In this document: positions 8,593-18,219 of the stretch, in pieces | Layout of the letters: each line of letters opens with the position of its first letter | How positions within the stretch are numbered: position 1 is the stretch's first letter | NCBI RefSeq assembly: GCF_039830145.1 | Contig: NZ_CP156082.1 | Coordinates: 948,001 to 1,012,000, forward strand | Reading direction: 5' to 3' | Origin: Croceibacterium sp. TMG7-5b_MA50 | GTDB taxonomy: Bacteria; Pseudomonadota; Alphaproteobacteria; Sphingomonadales; Sphingomonadaceae | DNA length: 64,000 nucleotides | The notes under the pieces: model-generated | Told to the model about the DNA's origin: nothing | Database searches by the model: none | The model's input: only the letters and a program-made list of their open reading frames with translations | Made by a program: the position numbers and the translations under genes

Positions 8593-8963
8593 CAGCCATC
8601 GACCGCGCGCGGCTGACCAGCGTCGTCGATAGCGACGAAGGTGAACTTCGCCTCAGTCACCTTGAACGCGTCTTCGGTGTGCCGATGGCGGCACCAGGCC
8701 TCCACGTCGATCGTCATGCTGGTGCGCCCGACCCGGACTACCTCGCAGTAGACCGACACTTCGTCACCCATCTTGACCGGACGGTGAAACACCATGCCGT
8801 CCATTGCCACCGTCACGGCCCGGCCCTTGGCACGGCGCGCGGCGGCGAGGCCGGCGGCATTGTCCATCGTGGACAGCAACCAGCCACCAAAGATGTCGCC
8901 GTAGGAATTGGTGTCCGCCGGCATGGCGACCACCCGCACCGCAGGCTTCCGATCGTCTTTCAT
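8592..8963 (-). CDS. Acyl-CoA thioesterase, hotdog fold (YciA-like)
   Basis: About 123 residues. The pattern NSYGDIFGGWLLSTMDNAAG matches the YciA/BFIT hotdog acyl-CoA thioesterases, with the active-site aspartate within it. Such enzymes hydrolyse acyl-CoA esters; the chain preference cannot be read from sequence. I chose the ATG at 8963; the other start at 8981 would overlap the E2 gene. It begins 10 bases after the E2 stop and ends in a TGATG overlap with the next gene, so it is translated with the PDH genes. Confidence 0.85.
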   Translation of the reverse strand: MKDDRKPAVRVVAMPADTNSYGDIFGGWLLSTMDNAAGLAAARRAKGRAVTVAMDGMVFHRPVKMGDEVSVYCEVVRVGRTSMTIDVEAWCRHRHTEDAFKVTEAKFTFVAIDDAGQPRAVDG

Positions 8964-8973
8964 GCCAGGCCGC

Positions 8974-10317
8974 TTACGCAACCAGGCTGAGCGGCGCTTC
9001 GCAGAGTTCCTTGAACGCCTTCATCAGCGCCGCGCCGTCTGCGCCGTCGATCGCGCGGTGGTCGAAGCTGCCCGTGGCGCTCATCACAGTGGCGATCTGC
9101 AGCGCGTCCTCGACCACATAGGGCCGCTTCTCGCCCGCGCCGATTGCCATGATCATGCCCTGAGGCGGGTTGATGATCGCCTCGAACTGCTTGATGCCGT
9201 ACATGCCCATATTGCTGAGCGATGCGGTGCCGCCCTGGTACTCGTCCGGCGCCAGCTTGCCTTCGCGCGCGCGGCCGGCCAGATCCTTCATCTCGGTGCT
9301 GATGGCGCTGATCGCCTTGCTGCCGGCATCCTTGACGATCGGGGTGATGAGGCCACTGGGAATGCTCACCGCCACCGACACGTCGGCGCGGGTGAAGCTC
9401 AGCAGCTTGTCGCCGGCGAACTGCACGTTGCACTTCGGCTCCGCCAGCAGCGCCTTGGCCAGCGCCTTGATCAGCATGTCGTTGACGGACAGCTTTACAC
9501 CTTGAGTGGCGAGCGCGCCATTCAGCTCCCCACGCAGCTTCAGCAGCGCGTCGAGGCGGATGTCCACCGTCAGATAGATGTGCGGGACCTGCTGCTTGCT
9601 CTCCGACAGGCGACGGGCGATGGTCTTGCGCATACCGGACAGCTTGTCCTCCGTATGCGGGATGCCGAAATCCTGCGCCTGGATGGCAGGGGTCGAGGCG
9701 GCAGGAGCCTGGCTCGGCGCCGGGGCGGACGCGGGTGCCGGCGTCGCTGCCGCAGGGGCGGATGCGCTCGCCTTCGCACCGGCGAGGTCCGCCTTCACGA
9801 TCCGGCCACCCGGGCCGGACCCCTTCACACCAGCCAGATCGATCCCCTCAGCCGCGGCGAGCCGCTTGGCCAGCGGAGAAGCGATCACGCGGCTGCCGCC
9901 GCTGCTGGACGGAGCCGGCGCAGGGGCCGCGGCCGTATCGGGCGACAGCGCCTTGGCATCGGTGCCGGCGAGCGCCTGCGACTGGCCGGAAGATGCACCC
10001 TTGTCGGTCTCGTCGGAAGCCGAGGCAGGCGCAGCGGTGTCTCCGGACGCCGGCTTCACGCTTGCGATATCCTCGCCCTCTTCGGCCAGGGTCGCGATGA
10101 CCGTGCCGACCTTCACGCCTTCCGAACCTTCGCTGACCGCGATGTCGGCGATCACGCCTTCGTCGACGGCTTCGAACTCCATGGTGGCCTTATCGGTCTC
10201 GATCTCGGCCATGATGTCGCCACTCGACACCTTGTCGCCGACCTTCACGAGCCAGCGGGCCAGCGTGCCCTCTTCCATGGTGGGCGACAGAGCGGGCATC
10301 CGGATGGCAATGGGCAT
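8974..10317 (-). CDS. pdhC: Pyruvate dehydrogenase E2 (dihydrolipoamide acetyltransferase)
   Basis: Core of the pyruvate dehydrogenase complex; transfers acetyl from lipoamide to CoA. 447 residues. It has a single lipoyl domain (1-80, lipoyl-lysine K43 in ETDKATME), an Ala/Pro-rich linker, a subunit-binding domain ([12 protein letters not shown] to RIVKADL), another Ala/Pro linker, and the catalytic domain with the active-site histidine in FDHRAIDG. The N-terminus [17 protein letters not shown] is typical of alphaproteobacterial PDH E2 rather than OGDH E2. E1 genes are not in the window. Known alternative symbol: aceF. Confidence 0.94.
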   Translation of the reverse strand: MPIAIRMPALSPTMEEGTLARWLVKVGDKVSSGDIMAEIETDKATMEFEAVDEGVIADIAVSEGSEGVKVGTVIATLAEEGEDIASVKPASGDTAAPASASDETDKGASSGQSQALAGTDAKALSPDTAAAPAPAPSSSGGSRVIASPLAKRLAAAEGIDLAGVKGSGPGGRIVKADLAGAKASASAPAAATPAPASAPAPSQAPAASTPAIQAQDFGIPHTEDKLSGMRKTIARRLSESKQQVPHIYLTVDIRLDALLKLRGELNGALATQGVKLSVNDMLIKALAKALLAEPKCNVQFAGDKLLSFTRADVSVAVSIPSGLITPIVKDAGSKAISAISTEMKDLAGRAREGKLAPDEYQGGTASLSNMGMYGIKQFEAIINPPQGMIMAIGAGEKRPYVVEDALQIATVMSATGSFDHRAIDGADGAALMKAFKELCEAPLSLVA

Positions 10318-10457
10318 GGCGGTACGGTAAATCCCTTCAGCAAACCTTGGCCAACCCTCTGGCCAATTTGCGCGCCGCGTTCAAGCGCCGCTTGCACCTC
10401 CATGCGCTTTGGCTGAATACCGGCCTAACGAAGCAGGGAGGGGGCAGGCAGCGGACC

Positions 10458-10910
10458 ATGCGGGTCTATCTGGTAATCATCGATGACAGCGAGGAGGCGC
10501 GCGGCGCCCTGCGCTTCGCCGCAAGGCGCGCCGCGGACACGAGTGGCGCGGTGCATCTGCTAGCGGTCGTGCCGAAGCAGGCGTTCAATGCCTTCGGCGG
10601 CGTTCAGGCGACCATCGAGGAGGAAGCCCGCGACCGGGCGGAAGTGCTCGCCTCAAGTGCGGCGGGCGAGCTGATCAGCGAGGTCGGCAAGGTCCCGCAG
10701 ATCACGGTTCGGGTCGGCGATGCCAAGAGCGTGATCAACGAATATCTGGCAGACCACACGGAGGTGGCGGCGCTGGTGCTGGGTGCGGCGCGTGACGGCG
10801 GGCCGGGCCCACTCGTCACGCACTTCGCTGCGGCTGCGGGGACGCTGCCCTGCCCGATCATCATCGTACCGGGCGGCCTGTCTGATGCGGAGATCGACCG
10901 GCTGAGCTGA
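10458..10910 (+). CDS. Universal stress protein family protein
   Basis: 150 residues starting MRVYLVIIDDSEEARGAL after a purine-rich agggaggggg stretch. The UspA fold is suggested by the first strand with its Asp, the RFAARRA helix, and the C-terminal LVLGAARDGG/CPIIIVPGG pattern. The usual G-x2-G-x9-G-S/T nucleotide motif is not intact here, so ATP binding is doubtful. It diverges from pdhC with a 140-base gap that contains the short symmetric repeat TTGGCCA...TGGCCAA near 10346-10365. Confidence 0.8.
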   Translation: MRVYLVIIDDSEEARGALRFAARRAADTSGAVHLLAVVPKQAFNAFGGVQATIEEEARDRAEVLASSAAGELISEVGKVPQITVRVGDAKSVINEYLADHTEVAALVLGAARDGGPGPLVTHFAAAAGTLPCPIIIVPGGLSDAEIDRLS

Positions 10911-10929
10911 ACAGCGCTCCTACCGGGGA

Positions 10930-11301
10930 TCAATGATCCTCGGCTTCTTCCGCTTCTTCCTTGGTCTTGAAGCTGACGCCTTCGGGTTCCGCCGGGGGCG
11001 AGTAGATGCTGAACAGCTTCAGCGGCTCATCACCCTTGTTGATGATGTTGTGCGTGGCACCCTTGGGAATGACGATCAGGTGGTTTTCGCCCACCTTGGT
11101 TTTGCTGCCATCGATGACCGCCTGCCCTTCACCAGACACGAAGAAGGTGGTCTGGTCCGCATCGTGCGATTCCTCGCCAATATCCTCACCCGGCGGGATG
11201 TGCATCATCACGATCTGGCACTGCTCGTCCAGGTAGAGCTCCTTCTGCCAATGCGTGTTCTTGGTGACCTGAGCAATGATATCCTTGTTGAACACGGCCA
11301 T
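10930..11301 (-). CDS. Cupin-domain protein
   Basis: 123 residues. A single cupin beta-barrel is indicated by motif 1 (PPGEDIGEESHDADQ) and motif 2 (VIPKGATHNIINKG). The possible metal ligands are a histidine and glutamates in motif 1 and the histidine in motif 2. It ends in an acidic tail (TKEEAEEAEDH). The substrate is not predictable. It converges on the universal stress gene with a 19-base gap. Confidence 0.85.
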   Translation of the reverse strand: MAVFNKDIIAQVTKNTHWQKELYLDEQCQIVMMHIPPGEDIGEESHDADQTTFFVSGEGQAVIDGSKTKVGENHLIVIPKGATHNIINKGDEPLKLFSIYSPPAEPEGVSFKTKEEAEEAEDH

Positions 11302-11425
11302 GTGGCGCGCCTCCTGTTTTGGTTGAACAGGCAGGCAACCGTCAGGCGATCATCGAGGTTCCACGCTTGCACCATGTCGAAGCCGAGGCCAAACTGACGC
11401 CGATCGCTGACAAGGTGACAAGCGC

Positions 11426-11641
11426 ATGGCAGATGCACCCGTCAAGGGACCCGCTTCCTACTTCCCGTCCATTGAGCAGAAGTACGGCCAGCCGATCAGC
11501 CACTGGCAGGATCTGGTTCGAAGCCGTTTGCCGGCAAGGCACATGGAACTGGTGACGATGCTGAAGCAAGATCATGGAATGGGCCACGGCCACGCGAATG
11601 CCGTGGTTGCCCATGTGCTTGGCTCCGCAAAAGGCCTGTAG
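11426..11641 (+). CDS. DUF4287 domain protein
   Basis: 71 residues matching the small DUF4287 family: YFPSIEQKYGQPISHW at the start, HMELVTMLKQDHGMGHGHANAVV at the end. The function is unknown. Its stop codon (TAG, ending 11641) abuts the rnr stop (starting 11642) with no gap, so the two convergent genes have no room for a separate terminator. The 124 bases between the cupin start and this gene hold no gene that I can see. Confidence 0.85.
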   Translation: MADAPVKGPASYFPSIEQKYGQPISHWQDLVRSRLPARHMELVTMLKQDHGMGHGHANAVVAHVLGSAKGL

Positions 11642-13912
11642 CTACTTCCGCTTGCGACCCTGATGCCGAATGTTGGCCGGCCGCCCGCGCTTGCCCGCCG
11701 AGTGACGCCCCGCAGGGGCCTTGCGCTTCGCTTCGGGTCGACTGCCGCGCGGCTCCACAGATTGACCTTCGCTGTCGGGCAACTCGAACTTCAGCGCACC
11801 CGTCAGCGGATTAGCTTCGGCGAGCCGCAGATCCAGCAGGTCGCCGACGGCAAAGCGCGTTCCGCTGTCCTCCCCCACCAGCGCGCGTCCCGCCTCGTCA
11901 TGGTGGAAGTACTCGCGCCCCAACGTGGACACCGGCACCAGGCCATCGCCGCCAAAGCCGGCAATCGTGGCGAAGAAGCCGAACTTGGCGACACCGGTGA
12001 TCCGCGTGGGGAACACCTCCCCTACCCTGCCGGCCAGCCACGCGGCAACGTACCGGTCGATCGTATCGCGCTCTGCCTCCATCGCCCGCCGCTCCGTCTG
12101 GCTGATGGCATCGGTGATCCGCGTCAGGTCATCGCGGTCGCGTTCTGACAATCCGGTAGTCGGCGGCAACCCGTTGCCGGGTTTGGGCTGCTCGAACCCG
12201 AAGGCATCCACCAGCCCACGATGCACCAGCAGATCGGCGTAGCGGCGGATTGGGCTGGTGAAATGGGCGTAGGAGCCCAGCGCCAAGCCGAAGTGCCCGG
12301 CATTCGCGGGCCCGTAATAGGCCTGCGTCTGGCTACGTAGCACCGCCTCCATGACCAGCGCCTTCTCGCCCGGATCGGCGATGTCGCGGATCATGCGGTT
12401 GAACAGGCCCGGCGTGATGACCTGCCCCAAAGCCAGCTTCTGCCCGATGGTGGCGAAATAGTCCTTCAGCGCAATCAGCTTCTCGCGCGTGGGCGGCTCG
12501 TGAATGCGATAGACGACCGGGGCGACCTTGCTTTCCAGCGCCTTGGCGGCGGCCACATTGGCGGCGATCATGAATTCTTCCACCACCCGGTGCGCATCCA
12601 GCCGCTCCCGCAAGGCAACCTCGGCGATCCGCCCCTGCTCGTCCAGCATGACCCGGCGTTCGGGCAGTTCCAGCTCCAACGGATCGCGCGCGTCACGCGC
12701 AGTATTAAGCGCCCGCCACGCGTCCCACAGATGCCGCAGATGTTCGGCGGCGCTGCCGTCGTCGATGCGGGCCTGCGCATCCTCGTAAGCGATGACTTCG
12801 TGGATGCGGACCAGCCCGCGGGCGAAAAACCAATCGGAGACGCGGCCCTCGGGCGTGATGGTCAGGTGACAGACCATGGCGGCGCGCCGCTCACCCTCTT
12901 TAAGGGAGCAGACGTCGGCGCTCAGCACTTCGGGCAGCATGGGGACGACCCGGTCCGGGAAGTAGACCGAATTGCCACGCCGCCGCGCCTCCCTGTCCAA
13001 CTCGCCGCCGGGCCGCACGTAGAAGGACACATCGGCAATCGCGACCACCGCCCGCCAGCCGCCGCCCTGCTCGTCCGGCAGCGGCTCGGCCCAGATCGCG
13101 TCGTCGTGGTCGCGCGCGTCCGCAGGGTCGATCGCGACGATCGGCAGGTGCGTCAAATCCTGGCGGTGCGCCTCGCTCAGCGGCAAACGCGCCGCCTGTT
13201 CGGCCTCGGCGATCGCCTCTTCGGGGAAGATGTGAGGGATGCCATGCTTGTGGATGGCAATGAGGCTGTAGGCGCGCGGCGCCAGCGGATCGCCCAGCAC
13301 CTCCGTCACCTTGACGCCAGCGCGTGGCGAGCGCCCCGCAGGCTCGGCCAGCACCAGCTGCCCCTCCTCCGCGTCGCCAAGATCGGCGATCGGCGAGGAA
13401 TTGCGAATGCGCTTGTCGACGGGAGCCAGCCATGGCTTGCCGCCGCCATCCAATTCCACGACGCCCAGCACCGCCTCGTGCCGGTTTGGCAGCACCTTCA
13501 TGGGGTGAGCGATCCAGCCCTTGCCCGTCTCTTCCGTCCGGGCGAGCACGCGATCGCCAACACCTAGAGCGGAGCCCTTCTTTTTCTCCTGCAGGCGCAG
13601 GCGGGGAGGCGGGGTGGCATCGTCCGGCTGCCAGCTGTCGGGAATGGCGATGGCTTCCCCGTCCTCTATCGTAACCACACGCAGTACGGTCACCTTCGGC
13701 ACGCCGCCCATGCGATGGTAAGCGGTCTTGCCACCGTCGATCAGACCCTCCTCCGCCATGTCGCGCAACAGGTGCTTCAGCGCGATCCGCTCCTGCCCCT
13801 TCAGGCCAAAGGCACGGGCAATGTCACGCTTGCCGGCGGTGGTATCGCTGCTGGCGATGAAATCGAGGATTTGCTGACGCGAGGGCAGCGCCGTGTTCTT
13901 GTATGGGGGCAT
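11642..13912 (-). CDS. rnr: Ribonuclease R
   Basis: 3'-5' exoribonuclease that degrades structured RNA. 756 residues from the ATG at 13912. The RNB catalytic centre is visible as AIDPADARDHDDAIW, with its Asp cluster, in the middle of the protein. A C-terminal S1 domain (FPTRITGVAKFGFFATI) is followed by a basic tail rich in Lys, Arg and His, as in other RNase R. A start at 13969 is possible but would add sequence that lacks family similarity. It diverges from an MFS gene with a 105-base gap. Confidence 0.96.
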   Translation of the reverse strand: MPPYKNTALPSRQQILDFIASSDTTAGKRDIARAFGLKGQERIALKHLLRDMAEEGLIDGGKTAYHRMGGVPKVTVLRVVTIEDGEAIAIPDSWQPDDATPPPRLRLQEKKKGSALGVGDRVLARTEETGKGWIAHPMKVLPNRHEAVLGVVELDGGGKPWLAPVDKRIRNSSPIADLGDAEEGQLVLAEPAGRSPRAGVKVTEVLGDPLAPRAYSLIAIHKHGIPHIFPEEAIAEAEQAARLPLSEAHRQDLTHLPIVAIDPADARDHDDAIWAEPLPDEQGGGWRAVVAIADVSFYVRPGGELDREARRRGNSVYFPDRVVPMLPEVLSADVCSLKEGERRAAMVCHLTITPEGRVSDWFFARGLVRIHEVIAYEDAQARIDDGSAAEHLRHLWDAWRALNTARDARDPLELELPERRVMLDEQGRIAEVALRERLDAHRVVEEFMIAANVAAAKALESKVAPVVYRIHEPPTREKLIALKDYFATIGQKLALGQVITPGLFNRMIRDIADPGEKALVMEAVLRSQTQAYYGPANAGHFGLALGSYAHFTSPIRRYADLLVHRGLVDAFGFEQPKPGNGLPPTTGLSERDRDDLTRITDAISQTERRAMEAERDTIDRYVAAWLAGRVGEVFPTRITGVAKFGFFATIAGFGGDGLVPVSTLGREYFHHDEAGRALVGEDSGTRFAVGDLLDLRLAEANPLTGALKFELPDSEGQSVEPRGSRPEAKRKAPAGRHSAGKRGRPANIRHQGRKRK

Positions 13913-14017
13913 GGTCGACACCAGTATGGCCCCTCCGCCAACGCCCCGCAAGCAAGGTACAGCTTGCATTGCTGCTGGCCATAACTATTTGCTGCACTGC
14001 ACAATAGAGCGTGTCCG

Positions 14018-15208
14018 ATGATCCATTCCAATCCATCCACCCGGCCCATGCTGGTCATACTGGCACTGGCAACCGGCGCTTTCGCCATCGGCACGGCGGA
14101 GTTTGCCGCCATGAGCCTGGTGCCGTTCTTCGCCCGCGATCTGGGCCTGACCGAGCCTCAGGCTGGTCATGCGATCAGCGCCTATGCTCTGGGCGTTGTG
14201 GTGGGTGCGCCGATCATTGCCGCCCTAGCGGCGCGGATCGGCCGGCGGCAGCTGCTGATGGGGCTGATGGCGCTGTTCGCGGTCGGCAACGGCCTGTCTG
14301 CCCTTGCCGGCAGTTATGGTCTCCTGCTGCTTACGCGCTTCATAGCCGGCCTGCCGCATGGCGCCTATTTCGGGATCGCCGCTCTGGTCGCGGCGTCACA
14401 GGTCGCGCCGGAGCGGCGGGCACAGTCGATCGCCTGGGTCATGACCGGGCTGACCGTCGCCACGGTGATCGGTGTCCCGGTGGCCAATGCGCTAGGTCAG
14501 GCGCTCGGCTGGCGCAGCGGTTTCGCAATCGTAGCAGCGCTGGCGATCCTGACAGTCGTGCTGGTCGCGCTTTATGCGCCGGAACAGCCGGCCGATCGTA
14601 ACGCCAGCCCGATGCGGGAGCTTGGCGCATTCCGCCGACCCCAGGTGGTGCTGACGCTGCTGGTCGGCGCGGTCGGCTTCGGCGGCCTGTTCTGCGTCTA
14701 CACCTACGTCGCTTCCACCCTGATCGAGGTGACGCGCGTTCCGGAAGCGACCGTGCCGCTGGTGTTGGCGATCTTCGGTGCCGGCATGACGGCCGGCAAC
14801 TTGTTCTGGGCATGGCTGGCAGACAGGATCGGAACCCGGTCTGCATTGATTGCACTGGTGGTCAGTGCCGGCGCCTGCGCGCTCTTTCCAATCGCGGCCG
14901 GTAATCTGTGGGCGCTGCTTCCGGTCGTCACGCTGATCGGCTTTACCGGTGGCTGGGGCACCGTGCTGCAGGCCAGGTTGATGAGCGTTGCGGGCGAGGC
15001 GCAGGCACTGGCCGCGGCGGCGCATCACAGCGCCTTCAACTTCGCCAATGCGCTGGGCCCGTGGCTGGGCGGGCTGGCGATCGCTGCCGGCTGGGGCCTG
15101 CCGTCGATCGGCTGGATCGGCACGGTCCTGTCGTTGGCCGGGCTCGCATTGCTGCTGTTGACGCTGTCCCTCCACCGCCAGCAACGGATGTTGACGAGAC
15201 CCGCCTGA
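14018..15208 (+). CDS. MFS transporter, DHA1/AraJ-like exporter
   Basis: 396 residues with about 12 transmembrane segments, the usual MFS length. It starts TRPMLVILALATGAFAIGTAEF, typical of the AraJ/PbuE/YdhP group of proton-driven drug, sugar or purine exporters. The loop 2-3 motif is seen as AARIGRRQLL and its second-half counterpart as LADRIGTRSA. The substrate is unknown. It is transcribed away from rnr and is followed 47 bases later by the Nramp gene on the same strand. Confidence 0.88.
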   Translation: MIHSNPSTRPMLVILALATGAFAIGTAEFAAMSLVPFFARDLGLTEPQAGHAISAYALGVVVGAPIIAALAARIGRRQLLMGLMALFAVGNGLSALAGSYGLLLLTRFIAGLPHGAYFGIAALVAASQVAPERRAQSIAWVMTGLTVATVIGVPVANALGQALGWRSGFAIVAALAILTVVLVALYAPEQPADRNASPMRELGAFRRPQVVLTLLVGAVGFGGLFCVYTYVASTLIEVTRVPEATVPLVLAIFGAGMTAGNLFWAWLADRIGTRSALIALVVSAGACALFPIAAGNLWALLPVVTLIGFTGGWGTVLQARLMSVAGEAQALAAAAHHSAFNFANALGPWLGGLAIAAGWGLPSIGWIGTVLSLAGLALLLLTLSLHRQQRMLTRPA

Positions 15209-15255
15209 CCATCACCAAGCTTGCCCCGGATGAAATTCTTAGCCATGGCTAAGAC

Positions 15256-16584
15256 ATGGATTTCAACGTAACGTCCGGCTGGCGCAAGCAGGGCAGCGTA
15301 TCGCTGCCTGAAGTCTTCCGGACCGTCGCCGTCCCTGCGGGCGCAAGCCCACTACGCAAGATGCTGGCTTTTGCGGGACCGGGTTTCCTCGTTTCCGTGG
15401 GCTACATGGATCCGGGGAATTGGGCGACCGACCTCGCCGGCGGTTCGGCATTCGGCTACACGCTGCTGTCGGTCATCCTGCTGTCCAACATCATGGCGAT
15501 CATCCTGCAGGCCCTTGCCGCACGGTTGGGCATCGCGACGGGGCGCGATCTCGCTTCCGCCTGCCGTGACGCCTATTCCAAGCCAGTCGCGCTATCCCTG
15601 TGGGTGCTGTGCGAGATCGCCATCGTCGCCTGCGACCTTGCGGAGGTGATCGGGACCGCCATCGCGCTGAACCTGCTGTTCGGCCTGCCGCTGGTGGCAG
15701 GCGTGTGCATTACCGCGCTGGATGTGCTGGTCATCCTGGCCTTGCAGAAACGCGGCTTTCGCCGGCTGGAGGCGTTTGTCGTCAGCCTGCTGGTGGTGAT
15801 CGCCGCATGCTTCGCGTTCGAGCTGCTGGTCAGCCGTCCCGAGCCTACCGCAGTGCTGGCCGGCTTCGTACCGCGATCAGAGGTGCTGACCAACCCGGCG
15901 ATGTTGTACATCGCCATCGGCATCCTCGGCGCGACCGTCATGCCGCACAATCTGTATCTTCATTCCGCGGCCGTGCAGACGCGCGCCTTTGAGCAGACGC
16001 CGGATGGGCGGCGCGATGCGGCGAAATGGGCAACCATCGACAGCACGGTAGCTCTGATGCTGGCACTGTTCGTGAACGCCGCGATCCTGATCTTGGCAGC
16101 GGCGGCCTTCCACACCACGGGGCAGACGGAGGTGGCGGAGATCCAGGACGCGTACCGACTGCTTGCCCCGACCTTGGGGATCGGCCTTGCCTCCACCCTG
16201 TTCGCCGTCGCCCTGCTGGCGAGCGGGCAGAACTCCACCGTGACGGCCACGCTGGCTGGGCAGGTGGTAATGGAAGGTTTCCTGAACCTGCGCCTGCCCG
16301 CCTGGGCGCGCCGCCTGATCACGCGCGGGCTGGCGATCATACCGGCGGGCATCGTGGCCGCGCTTTATGGCGAGAGCGGCACTGCGCAATTGCTGGTGCT
16401 GAGCCAGGTCATCCTGTCCATGCAGCTGCCATTCGCGGTGGTGCCGCTGGTCGCCTTCACCTCCGACAAGGTGAAGATGCGGGAACTGACCAGTCCCGTC
16501 TGGCTGCGGATCGCCGCCTGGACGATCGCGGCCATCATCATCGCACTGAACGGCAAGCTGCTGCTGGATACGCTGGCCGGCTGA
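15256..16584 (+). CDS. mntH: Nramp-family divalent metal transporter (Mn2+/Fe2+)
   Basis: Proton-coupled importer of Mn2+ or Fe2+ in the inner membrane. 442 residues, about 11 transmembrane segments. The metal-binding motif DPGN is in [11 protein letters not shown] (TM1), and the partner motif MPHNLYLHS (TM6) is also intact. It is probably constitutive or metal-regulated; no clear MntR or Fur box was seen in the 47 bases upstream. It converges on proS, and its stop lies in the loop of a strong hairpin. Confidence 0.94.
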   Translation: MDFNVTSGWRKQGSVSLPEVFRTVAVPAGASPLRKMLAFAGPGFLVSVGYMDPGNWATDLAGGSAFGYTLLSVILLSNIMAIILQALAARLGIATGRDLASACRDAYSKPVALSLWVLCEIAIVACDLAEVIGTAIALNLLFGLPLVAGVCITALDVLVILALQKRGFRRLEAFVVSLLVVIAACFAFELLVSRPEPTAVLAGFVPRSEVLTNPAMLYIAIGILGATVMPHNLYLHSAAVQTRAFEQTPDGRRDAAKWATIDSTVALMLALFVNAAILILAAAAFHTTGQTEVAEIQDAYRLLAPTLGIGLASTLFAVALLASGQNSTVTATLAGQVVMEGFLNLRLPAWARRLITRGLAIIPAGIVAALYGESGTAQLLVLSQVILSMQLPFAVVPLVAFTSDKVKMRELTSPVWLRIAAWTIAAIIIALNGKLLLDTLAG

Positions 16585-16598
16585 GCCGCCGGCCAGCG
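16571..16598. terminator. Hairpin between convergent mntH and proS
   Basis: Perfect 11-base arms CGCTGGCCGGC (16571-16581) and GCCGGCCAGCG (16588-16598) around a 6-base loop that holds the mntH stop codon. There is no strong T run, so it may act as a bidirectional pause, an RNA-stabilising end or a terminator. Confidence 0.55.
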
Positions 16599-16603
16599 CA
16601 CGC

Positions 16604-18145
16604 TCAATAAGCGCGCGCCACCAGTATCCGCTCCACCGCCGGTTCGCCGGTGAACAGGCAGGCGCCATCAGCCGGCGCCGCATCGCGTGGCACGTTGCGG
16701 AAGGTCAGCTTCAGCGCCTTCAGCCGCTCCACCACCGCGTCCAGCGCGGCGCCGGTCGGCCTGGACCATTGCACTTCCGCCCAGCCGGGATTGCGCCGCC
16801 CGTCAGCGAAGAAGGCGGCGAGCCCATCGAAGTTCACGATCGTTCGGTCGATCTCGGCATCACGGCGAGCGGTCGCCTCGTCCAGCAGGGTGCGCTGGAT
16901 GTCGAGCAGGATGTCGGGCAGCGATCCCGTCGCATCTTCCCGCATCGGACTGGCGAAGTCGGGTTTGCCGGCGGCGTTCCATAGGCGGTCTCGCCGCAAT
17001 AGGCTGACCCGACCGTTCTCCATGTCGCGCGGACCGACCTCAATGATGATAGGAGCGCCGCGGCGTACCCAGTCCCACCGCTTCGTCGCGGCCTTGCCAG
17101 GGCGGCTGTCGAGCAGCACGCGCACCTTCTCGTGCCAGGCCCATTCCAGCGCGGCAGTGTTCTTCAGCAGATCGCAATATTCCAGCAGAGCGCCATCCCC
17201 CTCGTCACCGCGCAGCATGGGCAGGATCACCACCTGCCATGGCGCGATCTGCGGCGGCACCCGCAGGCCATCATCGTCACCATGGGTCATGATCAGCCCG
17301 CCGATCATGCGCGTCGACATGCCCCAGCTGACCGTATGCGCCAGCTGCTGCGCTCCTTCGCGATCCTGGTAGCGAATGCCCGCAGCCTCCGCGAAGCTGG
17401 TGCCGAGGTAATGCGAGGTGCCGGCCTGCAGCGCCTTGCCATCCTGCATCATCGCCTCGATCGACCAGGTCTCCACGGCGCCGGGAAAGCGCTCGTTCTC
17501 CGGCTTCTCGCCCGCAATCACCGGGATGGCGCACTGGTCTTCCGCGAAGGCGCGATACATTTCCAGCGCGCGCATCGTCTCCACCCGGGCGTCATCCGGA
17601 GTGTCGTGGGCGGTATGCCCCTCCTGCCAGAGGAACTCGCTGGTGCGCAGGAACATGCGGGTCCGCATTTCCCACCGGACCACGTTCGCCCATTGATTGA
17701 TCTTGAGCGGCAGGTCGCGCCAGCTCTGCACCCAGCGGGCCATGGCGTCGCCGATGATCGTCTCGCTGGTCGGCCGCACGATCAGCGGCTCCTCCAGCTT
17801 GGCCTCCGGGTCGGGGACCAGCCCGCCTTTGCCGTCGGCGATCAGACGGTGGTGCGTGACGACCGCCATCTCCTTGGCGAAACCTTCCACATGCTCTGCT
17901 TCCCGCGTGAAGTTGGCCAGCGGGATGAACAGGGGGAAGTAGGCATTGTCGACTCCCGCATCCTTGATCCGGGCGTCCAGCAGTCGCTGCATCCGTTCCC
18001 AGATGCCGTAACCCCAAGGCTTAATGACCATGCAACCGCGCACACCGGATTCCTCCGCGAGGTCGGCGGCGGACACAACCTCCTGGTACCAGGCGGCGAA
18101 ATCGTCGGCCCGGCGGGTGGACAGGGCGTGGCGGATGGCGGACAT
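16604..18145 (-). CDS. proS: Prolyl-tRNA synthetase, archaeal/eukaryal type
   Basis: Charges tRNA-Pro. 513 residues. The layout is that of the archaeal/eukaryal (type 3) ProRS: class II core starting MVIKPWGYGIWERMQ, motif 2 around LIVRPTSETIIGDAMARW, and the QEGHTAHDTPDDA segment. There is an anticodon-binding domain, and the protein ends LVARAY. The approximately 180-residue editing insertion of the long bacterial enzyme is absent. Many alphaproteobacteria carry a different short bacterial type of about 440 residues, so this form is of note. It lies downstream of phaR on the same strand, with a 74-base gap. Confidence 0.93.
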   Translation of the reverse strand: MSAIRHALSTRRADDFAAWYQEVVSAADLAEESGVRGCMVIKPWGYGIWERMQRLLDARIKDAGVDNAYFPLFIPLANFTREAEHVEGFAKEMAVVTHHRLIADGKGGLVPDPEAKLEEPLIVRPTSETIIGDAMARWVQSWRDLPLKINQWANVVRWEMRTRMFLRTSEFLWQEGHTAHDTPDDARVETMRALEMYRAFAEDQCAIPVIAGEKPENERFPGAVETWSIEAMMQDGKALQAGTSHYLGTSFAEAAGIRYQDREGAQQLAHTVSWGMSTRMIGGLIMTHGDDDGLRVPPQIAPWQVVILPMLRGDEGDGALLEYCDLLKNTAALEWAWHEKVRVLLDSRPGKAATKRWDWVRRGAPIIIEVGPRDMENGRVSLLRRDRLWNAAGKPDFASPMREDATGSLPDILLDIQRTLLDEATARRDAEIDRTIVNFDGLAAFFADGRRNPGWAEVQWSRPTGAALDAVVERLKALKLTFRNVPRDAAPADGACLFTGEPAVERILVARAY

Positions 18146-18219
18146 GGCGGACCTTCGCGGCTTGACGTGTATGTGGGCGGGCGCCTTGCCCGCCCCTGGC
18201 CGCGCTGTCGAGGGGGCTC

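Noticed and set aside
8908-10416. 502-residue plus-strand frame over pdhC
   Set aside because: Antisense to the E2 gene; the Arg/Gly repeats come from its Ala/Pro linkers.
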